This document shows, piece after piece, positions 10,501 through 16,977 of a stretch of DNA of 64,000 nucleotides (positions are counted from its first letter, which is position 1; each line of letters starts with the position of its first letter). This stretch comes from Pseudoxanthomonas sacheonensis. GTDB taxonomy: Bacteria; Pseudomonadota; Gammaproteobacteria; Xanthomonadales; Xanthomonadaceae. Position numbers and translations under genes: made by a program. The stretch is taken from NCBI RefSeq assembly GCF_010093305.1, contig NZ_PDWS01000004.1, positions 124,001 to 188,000 of the forward strand, written 5' to 3'. The notes beneath the pieces were generated by a model. It had not been told where the DNA came from and did no database searches. It saw nothing but the letters and a program-made list of their open reading frames with translations.

Positions 10501-11684
10501 TCCACATGAACGGGCGCATCTACGATCAGTACCTGGGCAGATTCCTGCAGCCCGATCCGGTGATTCAGACACCGGATAACGCGCAGAGTTGGAATGCCTA
10601 CACCTATTGCTTCAACAATCCATTGGCGTATACCGACCCCAGCGGGAATATCAGTCTCAGGCAGGGATTGGCGCTCGTCATTGGGGCAGTTGCTGCAATA
10701 TTCGGCCAGTACTACATCACCCAGGGCATGTACGCGGCCGCGTTCGGGGTGGCGATTGCTGGTGGATTTGCGGCTGGGTATGTGGGCACCGGGACGCTGA
10801 AAGGCGGGGTGCAAGGGGCCTTTGCGGCAGGGCTAACAATGGGTGTCGGAGTTGCTTTTCAAGGTGCGAACATCTATGCACAGATGTTTGCGCAAGGACT
10901 GAGTGGCGGCATCGTAGAAGGCATGAATGGCGGCGACTTCGGCAATGGGTTTCTGTCCGCCGGATTGACGACGGCCTTCATGCCGCAGGTGGGCTTCATT
11001 AATAATGACTATGCTCGGACTGCGGTAGGAGCCATCGTCGGCGGGTCGATTTCAAAGGCCACGGGCGGGAAGTTTGCTAACGGAGCGATCAGCGGAGCTA
11101 TCCAAGGAGCGATGTCGAAAACCAATCGCGCAGAAGAACTAAATGCCTCAGGCAATAATGAATTTGGCTCATATGAAACAGAAGCCCCAGAAGGATTTAA
11201 CCTGCTTCGCGAGAAGTACCCAGAAATTGACGCTCGTATGGACTCATACTGGGATAGTTCTTTCAAAGGAAATTCAAGGAGAGAATACGGATTCCTCGGT
11301 GTTGAGAACCTTGAAGCGACGCAGATGCGTTTTTTGCAGCTGGAAGCAAAATGGTCATGGAACCCAATGTCATTTGGTTACAAGTCGATCGCAATGGATC
11401 CGAGTACGCTAAAAGGGAAGTTTTTTGCAGCAGGATTGAATCCTGCGGAATGGAACATCAGGGTTGTCTATCACACACACCCGTTTGATTTCTGCAATGC
11501 TTTCTGTGGCCCCGGCTCTTCGGGGCTCGGACCTTCCTCAGGAGATCAAAGCCTCGCAAACAATAGATACTGGTCGAAGAGCTATTTCGTGGTTCGTCAA
11601 ATGCAGGGCATGACTGCACAAGGTATTCCAACCTACCAAGACCTTTATTACGGACCTAGCGCAATGAATCCAAATAGCAAGTAA
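4512..11684 (+). CDS. SpvB/TcdB/RHS-repeat polymorphic toxin with JAB-like C-terminal tip
   Basis: This 2,390-residue protein starts with a basic N-terminus and a hydrophobic segment (about 8-34) suiting a signal peptide or membrane anchor. An SpvB-type domain follows (about 50-110, including GWAIGGLSSISRC). Next are at least six FG-GAP/VCBS-like DxNGDGxxD repeats (5750-7030), then a TcdB middle/N-terminal segment (near 7110, VVNGLGSETDITYAPL). Many YDxxGRxxR RHS/YD repeats follow (8700-10300). The RHS core ends with YLGRFLQPDP and NPLAYTDPSGN (to about 10650). The last 344 residues are a variable tip: a glycine-rich hydrophobic stretch, then H-T-H-P (H2321, H2323) and S-S-G-D (D2345), the layout of JAB/MPN-type (DUF4329-like) metallopeptidases with a Cys-containing insert. 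The shell should enclose the tip; target and export route are unknown. I chose the ATG at 4512 because AAGGGAG lies 7 bases before it; an ATG at 4491 has no such site. Base composition falls in the tip. Confidence 0.9.
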   Translation: MPDTSSSRISYSAAALFLLVIAILIAPVGALVTDVLAQSTGGSPPQLLVAADPLSDAVSATAAEFRVDESGAAAYSIPLYAVPGTAGVVPQLTLSYSSQNGDGPVGKGWAIGGLSSISRCRATREAGDFIGASTPDGNPTPINFSASDRFCLDGQRLIPSSATCPAASGMTAAALATEVDSFARVCAYTAGSATGGPSFFTVERKDGSTSWYGDRDNNNASNRPDGYFETNSTLNPAAALTWAQTRFQDSTGNYIDYFYLENPAGAGTGEHLISEVRYTGKTVLSGQSGSAAAPYAKVVFNYVARPAAKWSKGYASGGTFTQSRSLSSITSCATLSCTVQEQVRHYLLTYAVSVSGSNFDTLIGLQECRDNTAAVCASPTSFVWSQGKYEFATQETPANLPLDVSSFAGFKYGDLDGDGRSDLVYLRGGSSNCATNFIVTALSVLDSANRPAFAGGSTLCLPAFITNRGEGAWHLFDYNGDGRDDLFVAGPEWQGWRLFPSNGSGFDSSQNLIAGLSSIIPSYPDKNDQVQLADLNGDGLTDVVYPNGGTLRARIMERQGAGFGWGIEKTIAIDQASLDGCAQQDPGDDCSYAVAGAPTPKTNFAQLTDFNGDATSDLLIQVTTTITQYNYGTPGCPIEPIAPPQAQSTDQPSLAVLPYVIQEDSSTAAAESVAADSCVVTTITNRLHALSVQSLGVNGVALKSYGVVSPGNPETITFADANGDGLSDVFYRATTNSDWVYQLNRGTGFISGGTLTQTDYREQTRFQDINGDGRADALMLTDSGGNKVYAVRYALSTGGYAATTTPILGGNARLCTGSCNEDLYVPIFSDFDADGNLDLMSIRMENNPALYVSRSNSRFEPRDTLVKVVNGLGSETDITYAPLTNKDLYRRDTGSRNGLNWGRGAPVLDLLAPSYAVARVSSSSPQLGAPSAKATLHYRYAGARVQAGGRGFLGFREMITIDPNQSGGHVVTTTTYAQNFPFVGVPTQTIKAAVLNQAYLVPTCLSSAITNACYATPGQGFPSLGGSVFSNGVQIWEVAPASLATQTPLNVRTLGTEESLRDPFTGSQTSKVSTAFTYGSYGNVSQTRVDTFNGTESAAAVTVITANTYTDDVAKWRLGRLTASTITHRRPSQPDVVRTTGFSYSMGGAATGLLSEERTQPGGSADQALTKTYTLDQYGNRVQSVICGAPATSCSTTGFQFHPAALNAVKRYSRVEYDAQGRFPVTTIEPFWNGTGTVELTTSRVVERNIFGDAVNVLDVNNVRTFAVKGLLGRDYYGWAQTSPNATPGNGGMTSLTTYRWCGSQVNCPQGAKVRQQVVTLGSPRQWTYLDVLGRPVMKAVETFNTNVIGKDVAATCTAYDVTGKPIKASNPFFLAGTGGTDGPTGLDAVCTSASRLWTTTTYDLLGRPTRVETPDPNGTAAVTNAYSNLTTGARDPRGNLTNSFRNGKGELTKVVDATGLATYYNYFADGTLGSVLRDAGRGTVGNYFGYDVLGRKTSQQDPDSGLSTFQYNALGEVIVQIDAKGQRTENEYDARGRVWRRTVKTAGGTIETQSTFTFDTATNGAGQLASESITGTYAAWSGQSALALGYTRSATYDAMGRGLTTATTIDGVAYATFTHYDELGRAYRGQDASGRWVKTEYDARGFVRAVCNSIETDTAPTCPADANTYVATLTTDEWGHVTKERRGNSAALEVNRTYYAQNGKVAEICGGTSAGCNLVKEGYGWDLAGNLSTHSKETRYVETFTYDSLNRLRTTYLAQQDGVPVNQLMQNYEYDQLGNICHRDTHGWASRDYTYAGRAGCGLGGANSTQGSGGTGTLGPGQVTALVDATTLNQYYDANGNMIQRDGPVAGNDWVLKYTAANQAHEITKDTGERMRFWYGADGARYKSEDGAKKTLYLGNVEIVTDGAVVTTRRTIAGVMLQTVVGTTATNYYLFHDQLGSLVRIANAAGAVVSSMDFLAFGGRRNTDTQAANGTPPSLTPRGFTGHEMLDSVGLIHMNGRIYDQYLGRFLQPDPVIQTPDNAQSWNAYTYCFNNPLAYTDPSGNISLRQGLALVIGAVAAIFGQYYITQGMYAAAFGVAIAGGFAAGYVGTGTLKGGVQGAFAAGLTMGVGVAFQGANIYAQMFAQGLSGGIVEGMNGGDFGNGFLSAGLTTAFMPQVGFINNDYARTAVGAIVGGSISKATGGKFANGAISGAIQGAMSKTNRAEELNASGNNEFGSYETEAPEGFNLLREKYPEIDARMDSYWDSSFKGNSRREYGFLGVENLEATQMRFLQLEAKWSWNPMSFGYKSIAMDPSTLKGKFFAAGLNPAEWNIRVVYHTHPFDFCNAFCGPGSSGLGPSSGDQSLANNRYWSKSYFVVRQMQGMTAQGIPTYQDLYYGPSAMNPNSK

Positions 11685-11708
11685 ATTGAAAATTCTTTGA
11701 GGTGATCA

Positions 11709-12155
11709 ATGCAGACGAATTTACTCAAACCAAAATCGACCACCAAAAAGTGGCTGGCGGCATTGGCTCTTGTCGGAAACTTGGCGATACTGGCGAGATA
11801 TTTCTTGGCCTCGGCCGTCGTTCTGTTAGGCCTTAGAGGAGAAGCCTTGACTGGACAAAGCTATGACTGGCCTATGCGTGTAGTCATAGTAAGCGCGATC
11901 GTTTTTGTGCTCACAGCATCGCTTCTGATTGCCATGCTCCCTCTATGGAGAGATAAATGGAAGGCGCGATTGGTTGTCTGCATTTGTATATTCGGAATCG
12001 CATCTATCGAAATAATTGAGTCAATCCTGGTCTACATTACTTACAGACCATTCCATCTCTACGAGTGGAACTATTATCTATACGGCCCGCTAATGATTGC
12101 TTGGGGTGTGGTCAATCTTTTCGTTCTAAAGTTTGAGAACCGCAGACCAGGTTAG
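11709..12155 (+). CDS. Four-helix membrane protein, candidate immunity protein
   Basis: The 148-residue product has four hydrophobic segments (roughly 15-40, 56-76, 84-108 and 121-140) with basic loops, so it is probably an inner-membrane protein. It begins 24 bases after the RHS toxin stop with GAGGTGATCA directly before the ATG, a good ribosome binding site, and is very likely co-transcribed with the toxin. In polymorphic toxin loci the gene right after the toxin tip usually encodes the cognate immunity protein, which makes this the first candidate; that is inference from position only. Its base composition is clearly lower in GC than that of the RHS shell and matches the toxin tip. I recognise no family. 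Confidence 0.7.
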   Translation: MQTNLLKPKSTTKKWLAALALVGNLAILARYFLASAVVLLGLRGEALTGQSYDWPMRVVIVSAIVFVLTASLLIAMLPLWRDKWKARLVVCICIFGIASIEIIESILVYITYRPFHLYEWNYYLYGPLMIAWGVVNLFVLKFENRRPG

Positions 12156-12188
12156 CTGCATCAGCCTTTCTCATTAGTGGGATGCGCA

Positions 12189-12272
12189 ATGCATAGGAAA
12201 GTCAATCGGTGGCTTGTAGTTGCAGCCACCCCTTTTTGGGCTGTCGTAGCATTTGAGTTATTCGCGCGGTAG
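12189..12272 (+). CDS. Possible 27-residue single-span mini-protein
   Basis: A short frame encodes a basic N-terminus (MHRKVNRW) followed by one hydrophobic stretch (LVVAATPFWAVVAF) and a final ELFAR. The layout fits a tiny membrane peptide, but it could also be the end of a decayed gene. No convincing ribosome binding site precedes it. It sits between the candidate immunity gene and a secreted-protein gene in the low-GC cassette. Weakly supported. Confidence 0.2.
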   Translation: MHRKVNRWLVVAATPFWAVVAFELFAR

Positions 12273-12374
12273 GTCATCTCGTGCCGGGGAAAGTAAGCGA
12301 CATAACCCGAGCCCACATTGCGGCCTCGTCCAACCTGGGCTGCACCGGGTCCGTCTATTAGGTAGTTAGCCCAC

Positions 12375-13001
12375 ATGAGATACGTACTCGCAATCCTCGC
12401 CGTCTCTGGACTTCTATCGGCTCCTCTTGCCAGGGCGGAAGACCACCTCGCTCCGTGCGGCGATTTCCTGAAGGGGTACGAGAATCGAGTTGATGTAATA
12501 GCACACGGAGCAATGCCTGGGAAAGTCGATTTCTGGGTGACGGTCATTCCTTCGTTTGAGCCAGAGTGGAGCATTGGTGTTTCCACAAACGGAAATAAAC
12601 ATTTTTTGACCTATGTGGTTTTTGATCGGTCTCTGTGGCATGGCGGCTGGGTTTCATCAGGGCCAAATACCATGAGGCACGATTCCTCCAGCGGCTATGC
12701 CAAACCCAAAGCAAGGACTGTTCCTATTAATCAGTCCCTGTACCAGTCGCTTCAATCGGAGTGGGATAGATCCATCAGGAGTTCCCGTCCATCCGAGATC
12801 CTTGGTCTTGACGGCGTCAGCTACAATTTCAAGCTGCCTGATCAGTGCGCTAGCGCATGGTCGCCAGAGCCCAATACTCGCAACAGCAAGCTTGTTGCGC
12901 TTGTTGAATCGTTGCGGATTCTCGCCAGAGGAGAGGCGAAATTTTCCACAACAAGTGAGGATTCAGTGCTTGCGACGCTTCAAGAGCTGTCTCGGCCTTA
13001 G
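12375..13001 (+). CDS. Hypothetical exported protein
   Basis: The 208-residue product starts with a classical signal peptide (basic MR, hydrophobic core, cleavage after LARA at about residue 21), so the mature protein should be periplasmic or secreted. Two Cys residues (about 28 and 156) could form a disulfide. I recognise no family or catalytic motif. It lies in the lower-GC cassette behind the RHS toxin, in the same orientation, 220 bases after the membrane protein gene. Such cassettes often hold displaced immunity or accessory genes, so a role in neutralising a toxin in the periplasm is possible, but nothing in the sequence proves it. The ribosome binding site is weak. Confidence 0.55.
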   Translation: MRYVLAILAVSGLLSAPLARAEDHLAPCGDFLKGYENRVDVIAHGAMPGKVDFWVTVIPSFEPEWSIGVSTNGNKHFLTYVVFDRSLWHGGWVSSGPNTMRHDSSSGYAKPKARTVPINQSLYQSLQSEWDRSIRSSRPSEILGLDGVSYNFKLPDQCASAWSPEPNTRNSKLVALVESLRILARGEAKFSTTSEDSVLATLQELSRP

Positions 13002-13079
13002 CCCACATACCTCCGGGCTAACAATTCACTCAGGTCGAACCCACCTCGCGGGTCGGCCTAATTCAGGGGCTTGGCGATC

Positions 13080-13745
13080 ATGGTGAATGTACGGCGCACC
13101 CTCATTTTTGGCGGAGTTATGTCGCTAGCGCTCGGGATCGCATTGATTGTGCCATTGTGGGAAATGCCAAGCCCCAGACCAAAGCTCATCTCTTGTAATG
13201 AAATGAGTTACGAAGAACGTTTGAATCGCGATGAAATCAAGCATCGTGCCAGTCCAAATGTGGGCGGCATGGGGATGTATCACTACGTGGTCACCTATCA
13301 GCCATTGCCTGGATCAAAGCCACGCACCGAGTTGGTTCATGCAACTGTCGCGCTCTGGACCGATCATGGACGATTGCTGGGATCGGATCGTGGTGAGTTT
13401 GGTGGAGAACTTGTGCTCGCCGACAAAGAGAACCCGGAAGCTAAGCCAACGGTTTTATACCGCGATAATATTGAAGACCTGTTCTTAATGAAGTATGGGG
13501 TTCTTGCAACGACAGGCTACTTTCATCTTGATCAAGATATCGGTTCTATCCTTTTGATCAAATTCTCTGATAGCGGAAAACCCAGCGTGCGCGAGATTTT
13601 CAAGCTGCCCGGAGGGGTGCGTAGTTCTTGGGTGACAACGGACGACAAGTTGCTGGTCAATACAAGAGGGGGTTCGTTTGCCATATCATCGCCCACTAGC
13701 ATCGAGCAAGTCCGATGCCGCAAGCACTGGTGGCAGATCGTCTAA
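13080..13745 (+). CDS. Hypothetical protein with N-terminal membrane anchor
   Basis: The 221-residue product begins with VRR and one hydrophobic helix (about 8-27), followed by a region rich in predicted beta strands (for example GRLLGSDRGEFGGELVLAD, VLATTGYFHLDQDIGSILLI, VTTDDKLLVNTRGGSFAI). Regularly spaced strands of this kind suggest part of a beta-propeller or beta-sandwich facing the periplasm. I chose the ATG at 13080 (a TTG nine bases upstream is the alternative), with AGGGGC ten or so bases before it. It ends the low-GC cassette behind the RHS gene. Family and function are unknown; it could be another immunity or accessory gene. Confidence 0.55.
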   Translation: MVNVRRTLIFGGVMSLALGIALIVPLWEMPSPRPKLISCNEMSYEERLNRDEIKHRASPNVGGMGMYHYVVTYQPLPGSKPRTELVHATVALWTDHGRLLGSDRGEFGGELVLADKENPEAKPTVLYRDNIEDLFLMKYGVLATTGYFHLDQDIGSILLIKFSDSGKPSVREIFKLPGGVRSSWVTTDDKLLVNTRGGSFAISSPTSIEQVRCRKHWWQIV

Positions 13746-13936
13746 GAATTCATTCAAGCGGAATCTAGCTCGGAGTCGGCTAGTCAGACCGGGGTGCATC
13801 AGCTGTCCTATCTTCGATGATCATGTCGCCGATGCGCGTCGGTCGGAACAGTGATGACTGCCTCTGACCAAAGAGGACCCGCAGGTTGGCTGTTGAGTCT
13901 CACCAATTGACACCCGGGGCCGGCAATAATGTGGGG

Positions 13937-14410
13937 ATGAACCCCGCCTCTCGCGATAGTGGGCTGAGTGCCCCCGCCTACGGTCTGCTGCTCGGCCATA
14001 CGCGCTGCCACTACTGCTACTCCCAGACGCCCACGGCCGCGCTGTGGGTGTCTTCGTTTGTCGAGACGGACAAAGAGGACGTGGTGGACCTAGGCGACGG
14101 AGCGCTATTGCACTACATCGAATACCTGGATGAGGGCGCGGCTGCGTTCGTGCGCGGACACGCCCCCTGGCTGCGCCCGGCTAGCACGCGTACGTCCGGT
14201 CAGACCTACCTTGCTCACCATTGCACCACGTGCGGTGCAATCCAGGGCGATCACTTCGTGTTTTCTCCAGACGGCCCCTATTGGCCGCAGGACAATGGCG
14301 ACCTGTCACGCCTGCGCTTCATTGAGGGGCCGGGTGCGCTGATAGCCCGGGCTTCGGCTGGGCAGAGTGCATGGATGGATCGGGTGACGCATGTCTGCAG
14401 CCGGGAGTGA
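13937..14410 (+). CDS. Hypothetical protein with two CxxC pairs, first gene of the CoiA-like/HEPN operon
   Basis: The 157-residue product contains a CHYC pair (about residues 24-27) and a second CTTC pair about 70 residues later (HHCTTCGAIQGDHF), the usual spacing for a zinc-binding ribbon split by an insertion. No signal peptide or membrane span is seen, so it is probably cytosolic. The start is uncertain: ATG at 13937 fits the region where motifs begin, but GTG at 13931 and TTG at 13886 are also open, and none has a clear Shine-Dalgarno sequence. Its end overlaps the start of the CoiA-like gene by 20 bases, which implies translational coupling and a shared role. I do not recognise a named family. 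Confidence 0.6.
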   Translation: MNPASRDSGLSAPAYGLLLGHTRCHYCYSQTPTAALWVSSFVETDKEDVVDLGDGALLHYIEYLDEGAAAFVRGHAPWLRPASTRTSGQTYLAHHCTTCGAIQGDHFVFSPDGPYWPQDNGDLSRLRFIEGPGALIARASAGQSAWMDRVTHVCSRE

Positions 14411-15899
14411 GAGGCGGGCCGTCCCGGCTGAGGATCGCCAATACGACCAGGTCTGGGACAAAGATGCGGGCGATTATGTGTCCCTGACCGAGTTCCTGGG
14501 CGATGGCACGTATGGCGAGATCATCGCCGACAGGCGGGTAGCGCTGGAGAACGACCTGGTCGAGGGCAAGGAGCGGTTCGTGTGCCCGGATTGCGAGAAG
14601 GCGATGGTGCTGCGATCCATCCCCACACGGGACAGGACTGAAGACCGCTTTTATTTCCGCCACCGCATCGACGATGGCACTTGCTCCGGCCGGAAGGGCT
14701 TATCGCCCGCGGCAATCTGCGCGCGCAAGTATGACCACGCCAAAGAAGGAGTCCGGCACAAGTTGTTCAAGCAGCTGATTGCCGAGAGCATCGCTGCTGA
14801 TCCGCGATTCACCGACACCCGCGTGGAGGCCCGCTGGAAGGATGCTGATGGTGTCCGCTGGCGCCAGCCTGACGTGCAAAGTGTGTGGCAAGGCCGCCGC
14901 GTGGCCTTTGAGGTCCAGCTGTCCACGACCTTTCTGCATGTCATCGCCGAGCGCATGACCTTCTACCGCCACAACGACGGCGCATTGCTCTGGCTTTTCC
15001 GGGACTTGAACCCCGACGAGTTCAAGCTCGCCGAGGACGACATTTTTTATTCGAACAATCGCAACGCGTTTCGGGTGGGCGTGGATACGGTGGAGCGCTC
15101 CCGGGAACTGGGGCGCTTCATGCTCGGATGCGTTTGGCACGAACCACACCTGGACGAACGCGGCATTCTGGAAGATAGGGTTCAGCGGAGAATAGTGGGC
15201 TTCGACGAGCTCACCTTCGATGTGAGCGCCGGCGGCGTGCCCCGTGCTTTCTACTCCGACTACGACAATAAGCTGGCTGCTTGCCAGCAGAAGCAAGAGC
15301 AGGAACGTCAGGCGAAGAGGGAAGCACGCGACCAGGTGCTGCGTGACGCGTTGGAAGCAGCGGTGCTCAACTTCTCCATGGCCGATGAAGGTAACGACGA
15401 TTGGTTGGAAATTCGCCAACGATTCCTGGGGCGGGGCTTCGATCTACCCCCGCGGCTTTATTACGACGAGGGTCCGTTTTACCTGCTCCAAGCCGCATAC
15501 TCGGCCAAGCACGGCAAGCCCGTGGCCTGTGGCATCAAGAACCTGATGGGCTTGGCCAACAGCTTGTTCAATCTCCACAAGGACGCCTTGTGGGTGTTCT
15601 CGGTCATGCTCAGGCACTTCGATCGCGGCCACGACCTCACGGCCAACGGAAACGTGGACGGATGGAAGAAGAAGCGGGACGAATATCGGGAAGGGTGGTT
15701 CCTTGGGGATCCCACGTTCGAACCGAACCGCCGCTATGACAACTTGCTGGCGTTTCTTTTTCCGGACGCGGCCCACGCACTTCGGCAGTCTCCATCGCTG
15801 GTAGAAACCCTGCGGCGCCGGCGCCAACCGGCCAATCGCAGTCAGGAGGCCGCTGCCGCAGGGGAGTCCAAGAGAATAGGGGGTGCTCATGGCCGTTGA
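14391..15899 (+). CDS. CoiA-like (DUF6035-type) PD-(D/E)XK nuclease family protein
   Basis: The 502-residue product has an N-terminal Cys motif (CPDC, 65-68) followed by FYFRHR (87-92), the layout of the zinc-finger-like region that precedes the nuclease in competence protein CoiA. The nuclease core follows: a conserved helix EGVRHKLFKQLIAE (119-132), RQPDV (158-162) and AFEVQLST (172-179), giving PD...E-x-Q, the CoiA-type version of the PD-(D/E)XK signature. A coiled, charged stretch (about 300-320) separates it from a C-terminal region of unknown fold. The protein should act on DNA in the cytosol. It overlaps the upstream CxxC gene by 20 bases and the downstream 58-residue gene by 11 bases, so the set is one operon. 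A role in DNA uptake is less likely than defence or mobile-element biology, given the neighbours; this is inference. Confidence 0.7.
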   Translation: MSAAGSERRAVPAEDRQYDQVWDKDAGDYVSLTEFLGDGTYGEIIADRRVALENDLVEGKERFVCPDCEKAMVLRSIPTRDRTEDRFYFRHRIDDGTCSGRKGLSPAAICARKYDHAKEGVRHKLFKQLIAESIAADPRFTDTRVEARWKDADGVRWRQPDVQSVWQGRRVAFEVQLSTTFLHVIAERMTFYRHNDGALLWLFRDLNPDEFKLAEDDIFYSNNRNAFRVGVDTVERSRELGRFMLGCVWHEPHLDERGILEDRVQRRIVGFDELTFDVSAGGVPRAFYSDYDNKLAACQQKQEQERQAKREARDQVLRDALEAAVLNFSMADEGNDDWLEIRQRFLGRGFDLPPRLYYDEGPFYLLQAAYSAKHGKPVACGIKNLMGLANSLFNLHKDALWVFSVMLRHFDRGHDLTANGNVDGWKKKRDEYREGWFLGDPTFEPNRRYDNLLAFLFPDAAHALRQSPSLVETLRRRRQPANRSQEAAAAGESKRIGGAHGR

Positions 15900-16065
15900 A
15901 TTCGATGGGTCCAGCGTTCCATTGGCGCAGACGCCTTGGCGTAGTCACGTCATTCCCGACACTTTGCGCATCCTCACGCGTGCACCGTCGGTCGAAACTC
16001 GCGCGCTCATCAAGCGGTTGCAGGTGCGCTTCCAGCAAGTTCCAACGAAGGCAGAACAGCCATGA
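15889..16065 (+). CDS. 58-residue coupled small protein
   Basis: The ATG at 15889 has a strong ribosome binding site (AGGGGG at 15878-15883, five bases away) inside the end of the CoiA-like gene, and the stop codon overlaps the start of the next gene as ATGA (16062-16065). These two overlaps and the site make it a real gene despite its size. The product is soluble, with a basic C-terminal half (TRALIKRLQVRFQQV) that may form an amphipathic helix. No family is recognised. Its position between a nuclease-like gene and a HEPN gene suggests a linker, regulator or antitoxin-like role; that is inference from layout. Confidence 0.65.
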   Translation: MAVEFDGSSVPLAQTPWRSHVIPDTLRILTRAPSVETRALIKRLQVRFQQVPTKAEQP

Positions 16066-16820
16066 AATCGGAAGAATTGAAGCAGCGTGTCGACCAGGTT
16101 GAAGGGTTCATCCGGGCCCTGACGCAGGAATGCCACATCCTGGATGAGCGCAGACACATCCTCGCGCCCCTGCTCCAAAATTCCGAGATCCAACAGGCCT
16201 TGAAAAAGAAGCTGGACAAGACACCAGGGGTGGGCGCTTGGAACCATTTGGCTCCACTACTCGGCCAGGATCTCTTACGCGACCAGGCGCGGCTCTTCCT
16301 CGACGACGACAGCCGATCGGGAAGTTTGACCAACCTCTGGCGCAAACTCCGCGTCGACCCGGCGATCAAGGATCACTTTCGTGAAGTCTATGGCCGAATG
16401 TTCGACGACTTGCGCACCGACACGATAGAAGGCCTTTCTCCAGAGAGCTCAGCAGCCATCATGGAGCAATTCGCACAGCAAGATCGGGACAAGAACTACG
16501 CGCGGTTCGACGAAGATTGGGAACGGGTGGAAGCCGAGATGGCCGTCCTCGGCAGTAATCCAGTGGCAGCAAAAATAAAGACGTTCCGCAATAAGCGCCA
16601 CGCCCATTTCGAAATGCAGAAGTTGGACGAAGAGCCAAAGCCGTTCGATGCGGATTCCATTGGGCTGACCTTCGATGAGGTGTTGGCGTTCGGTGACCTC
16701 GGTCAGGCCCTCGTGGCCAAACTTGGCCTATTGCTGACGGGGACAAGTTGGGATCCGCAGGAGTTTGCGCAGGCGCACGCCAAACAAGGCACTGACATGT
16801 GGAAGACGCTTGCCAATTAA
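16062..16820 (+). CDS. AbiU2-like HEPN-domain protein
   Basis: The 252-residue product is mostly helical. Residues 176-182 read RNKRHAH, preceded by a helix (VAAKIKTF), which matches the R-x4-6-H signature of HEPN ribonucleases and the fRnk..AH motif of the AbiU2-type group (abortive infection). An upstream LTNLWRKLRVDP stretch (about 89-100) also fits that group. HEPN proteins of this type are commonly RNases or toxins; here the residues needed for activity (Arg and terminal His) are present. It is the last gene of the overlapping operon, coupled through ATGA to the 58-residue gene. A role in phage defence is inferred from the family and the nuclease-like partner. I am moderately sure of the HEPN call and less sure of the AbiU2 subgroup. 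Confidence 0.6.
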   Translation: MKSEELKQRVDQVEGFIRALTQECHILDERRHILAPLLQNSEIQQALKKKLDKTPGVGAWNHLAPLLGQDLLRDQARLFLDDDSRSGSLTNLWRKLRVDPAIKDHFREVYGRMFDDLRTDTIEGLSPESSAAIMEQFAQQDRDKNYARFDEDWERVEAEMAVLGSNPVAAKIKTFRNKRHAHFEMQKLDEEPKPFDADSIGLTFDEVLAFGDLGQALVAKLGLLLTGTSWDPQEFAQAHAKQGTDMWKTLAN

Positions 16821-16944
16821 GGCGCTTGAGAATCGCCGAGACGGGTTTGATGTGCCGAGCGGCAAGCCACGACCATGGCCTACGCTAAAGGAAAATCTGA
16901 ACTAGCCTAGGCCTTTCTGTCTCCGCAGATCTATGAAGTGAGCC

Positions 16945-16977
16945 CGGCACCCGGTTCGATTCCGACCAGGGCACCCC
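16945..16977 (+). other. tRNA 3'-end-like fragment
   Basis: The stretch contains GGTTCGATTCCGA (16953-16965), a perfect T-arm-like sequence, followed by GGGCACC (16969-16975), which resembles the acceptor end of tRNA-Phe-type genes. No matching D-arm, anticodon arm or 5' acceptor strand precedes it, so it is not a functional tRNA. Such fragments mark the edge of islands that integrate into tRNA genes, which fits the accessory genes to its left. Confidence 0.45.
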
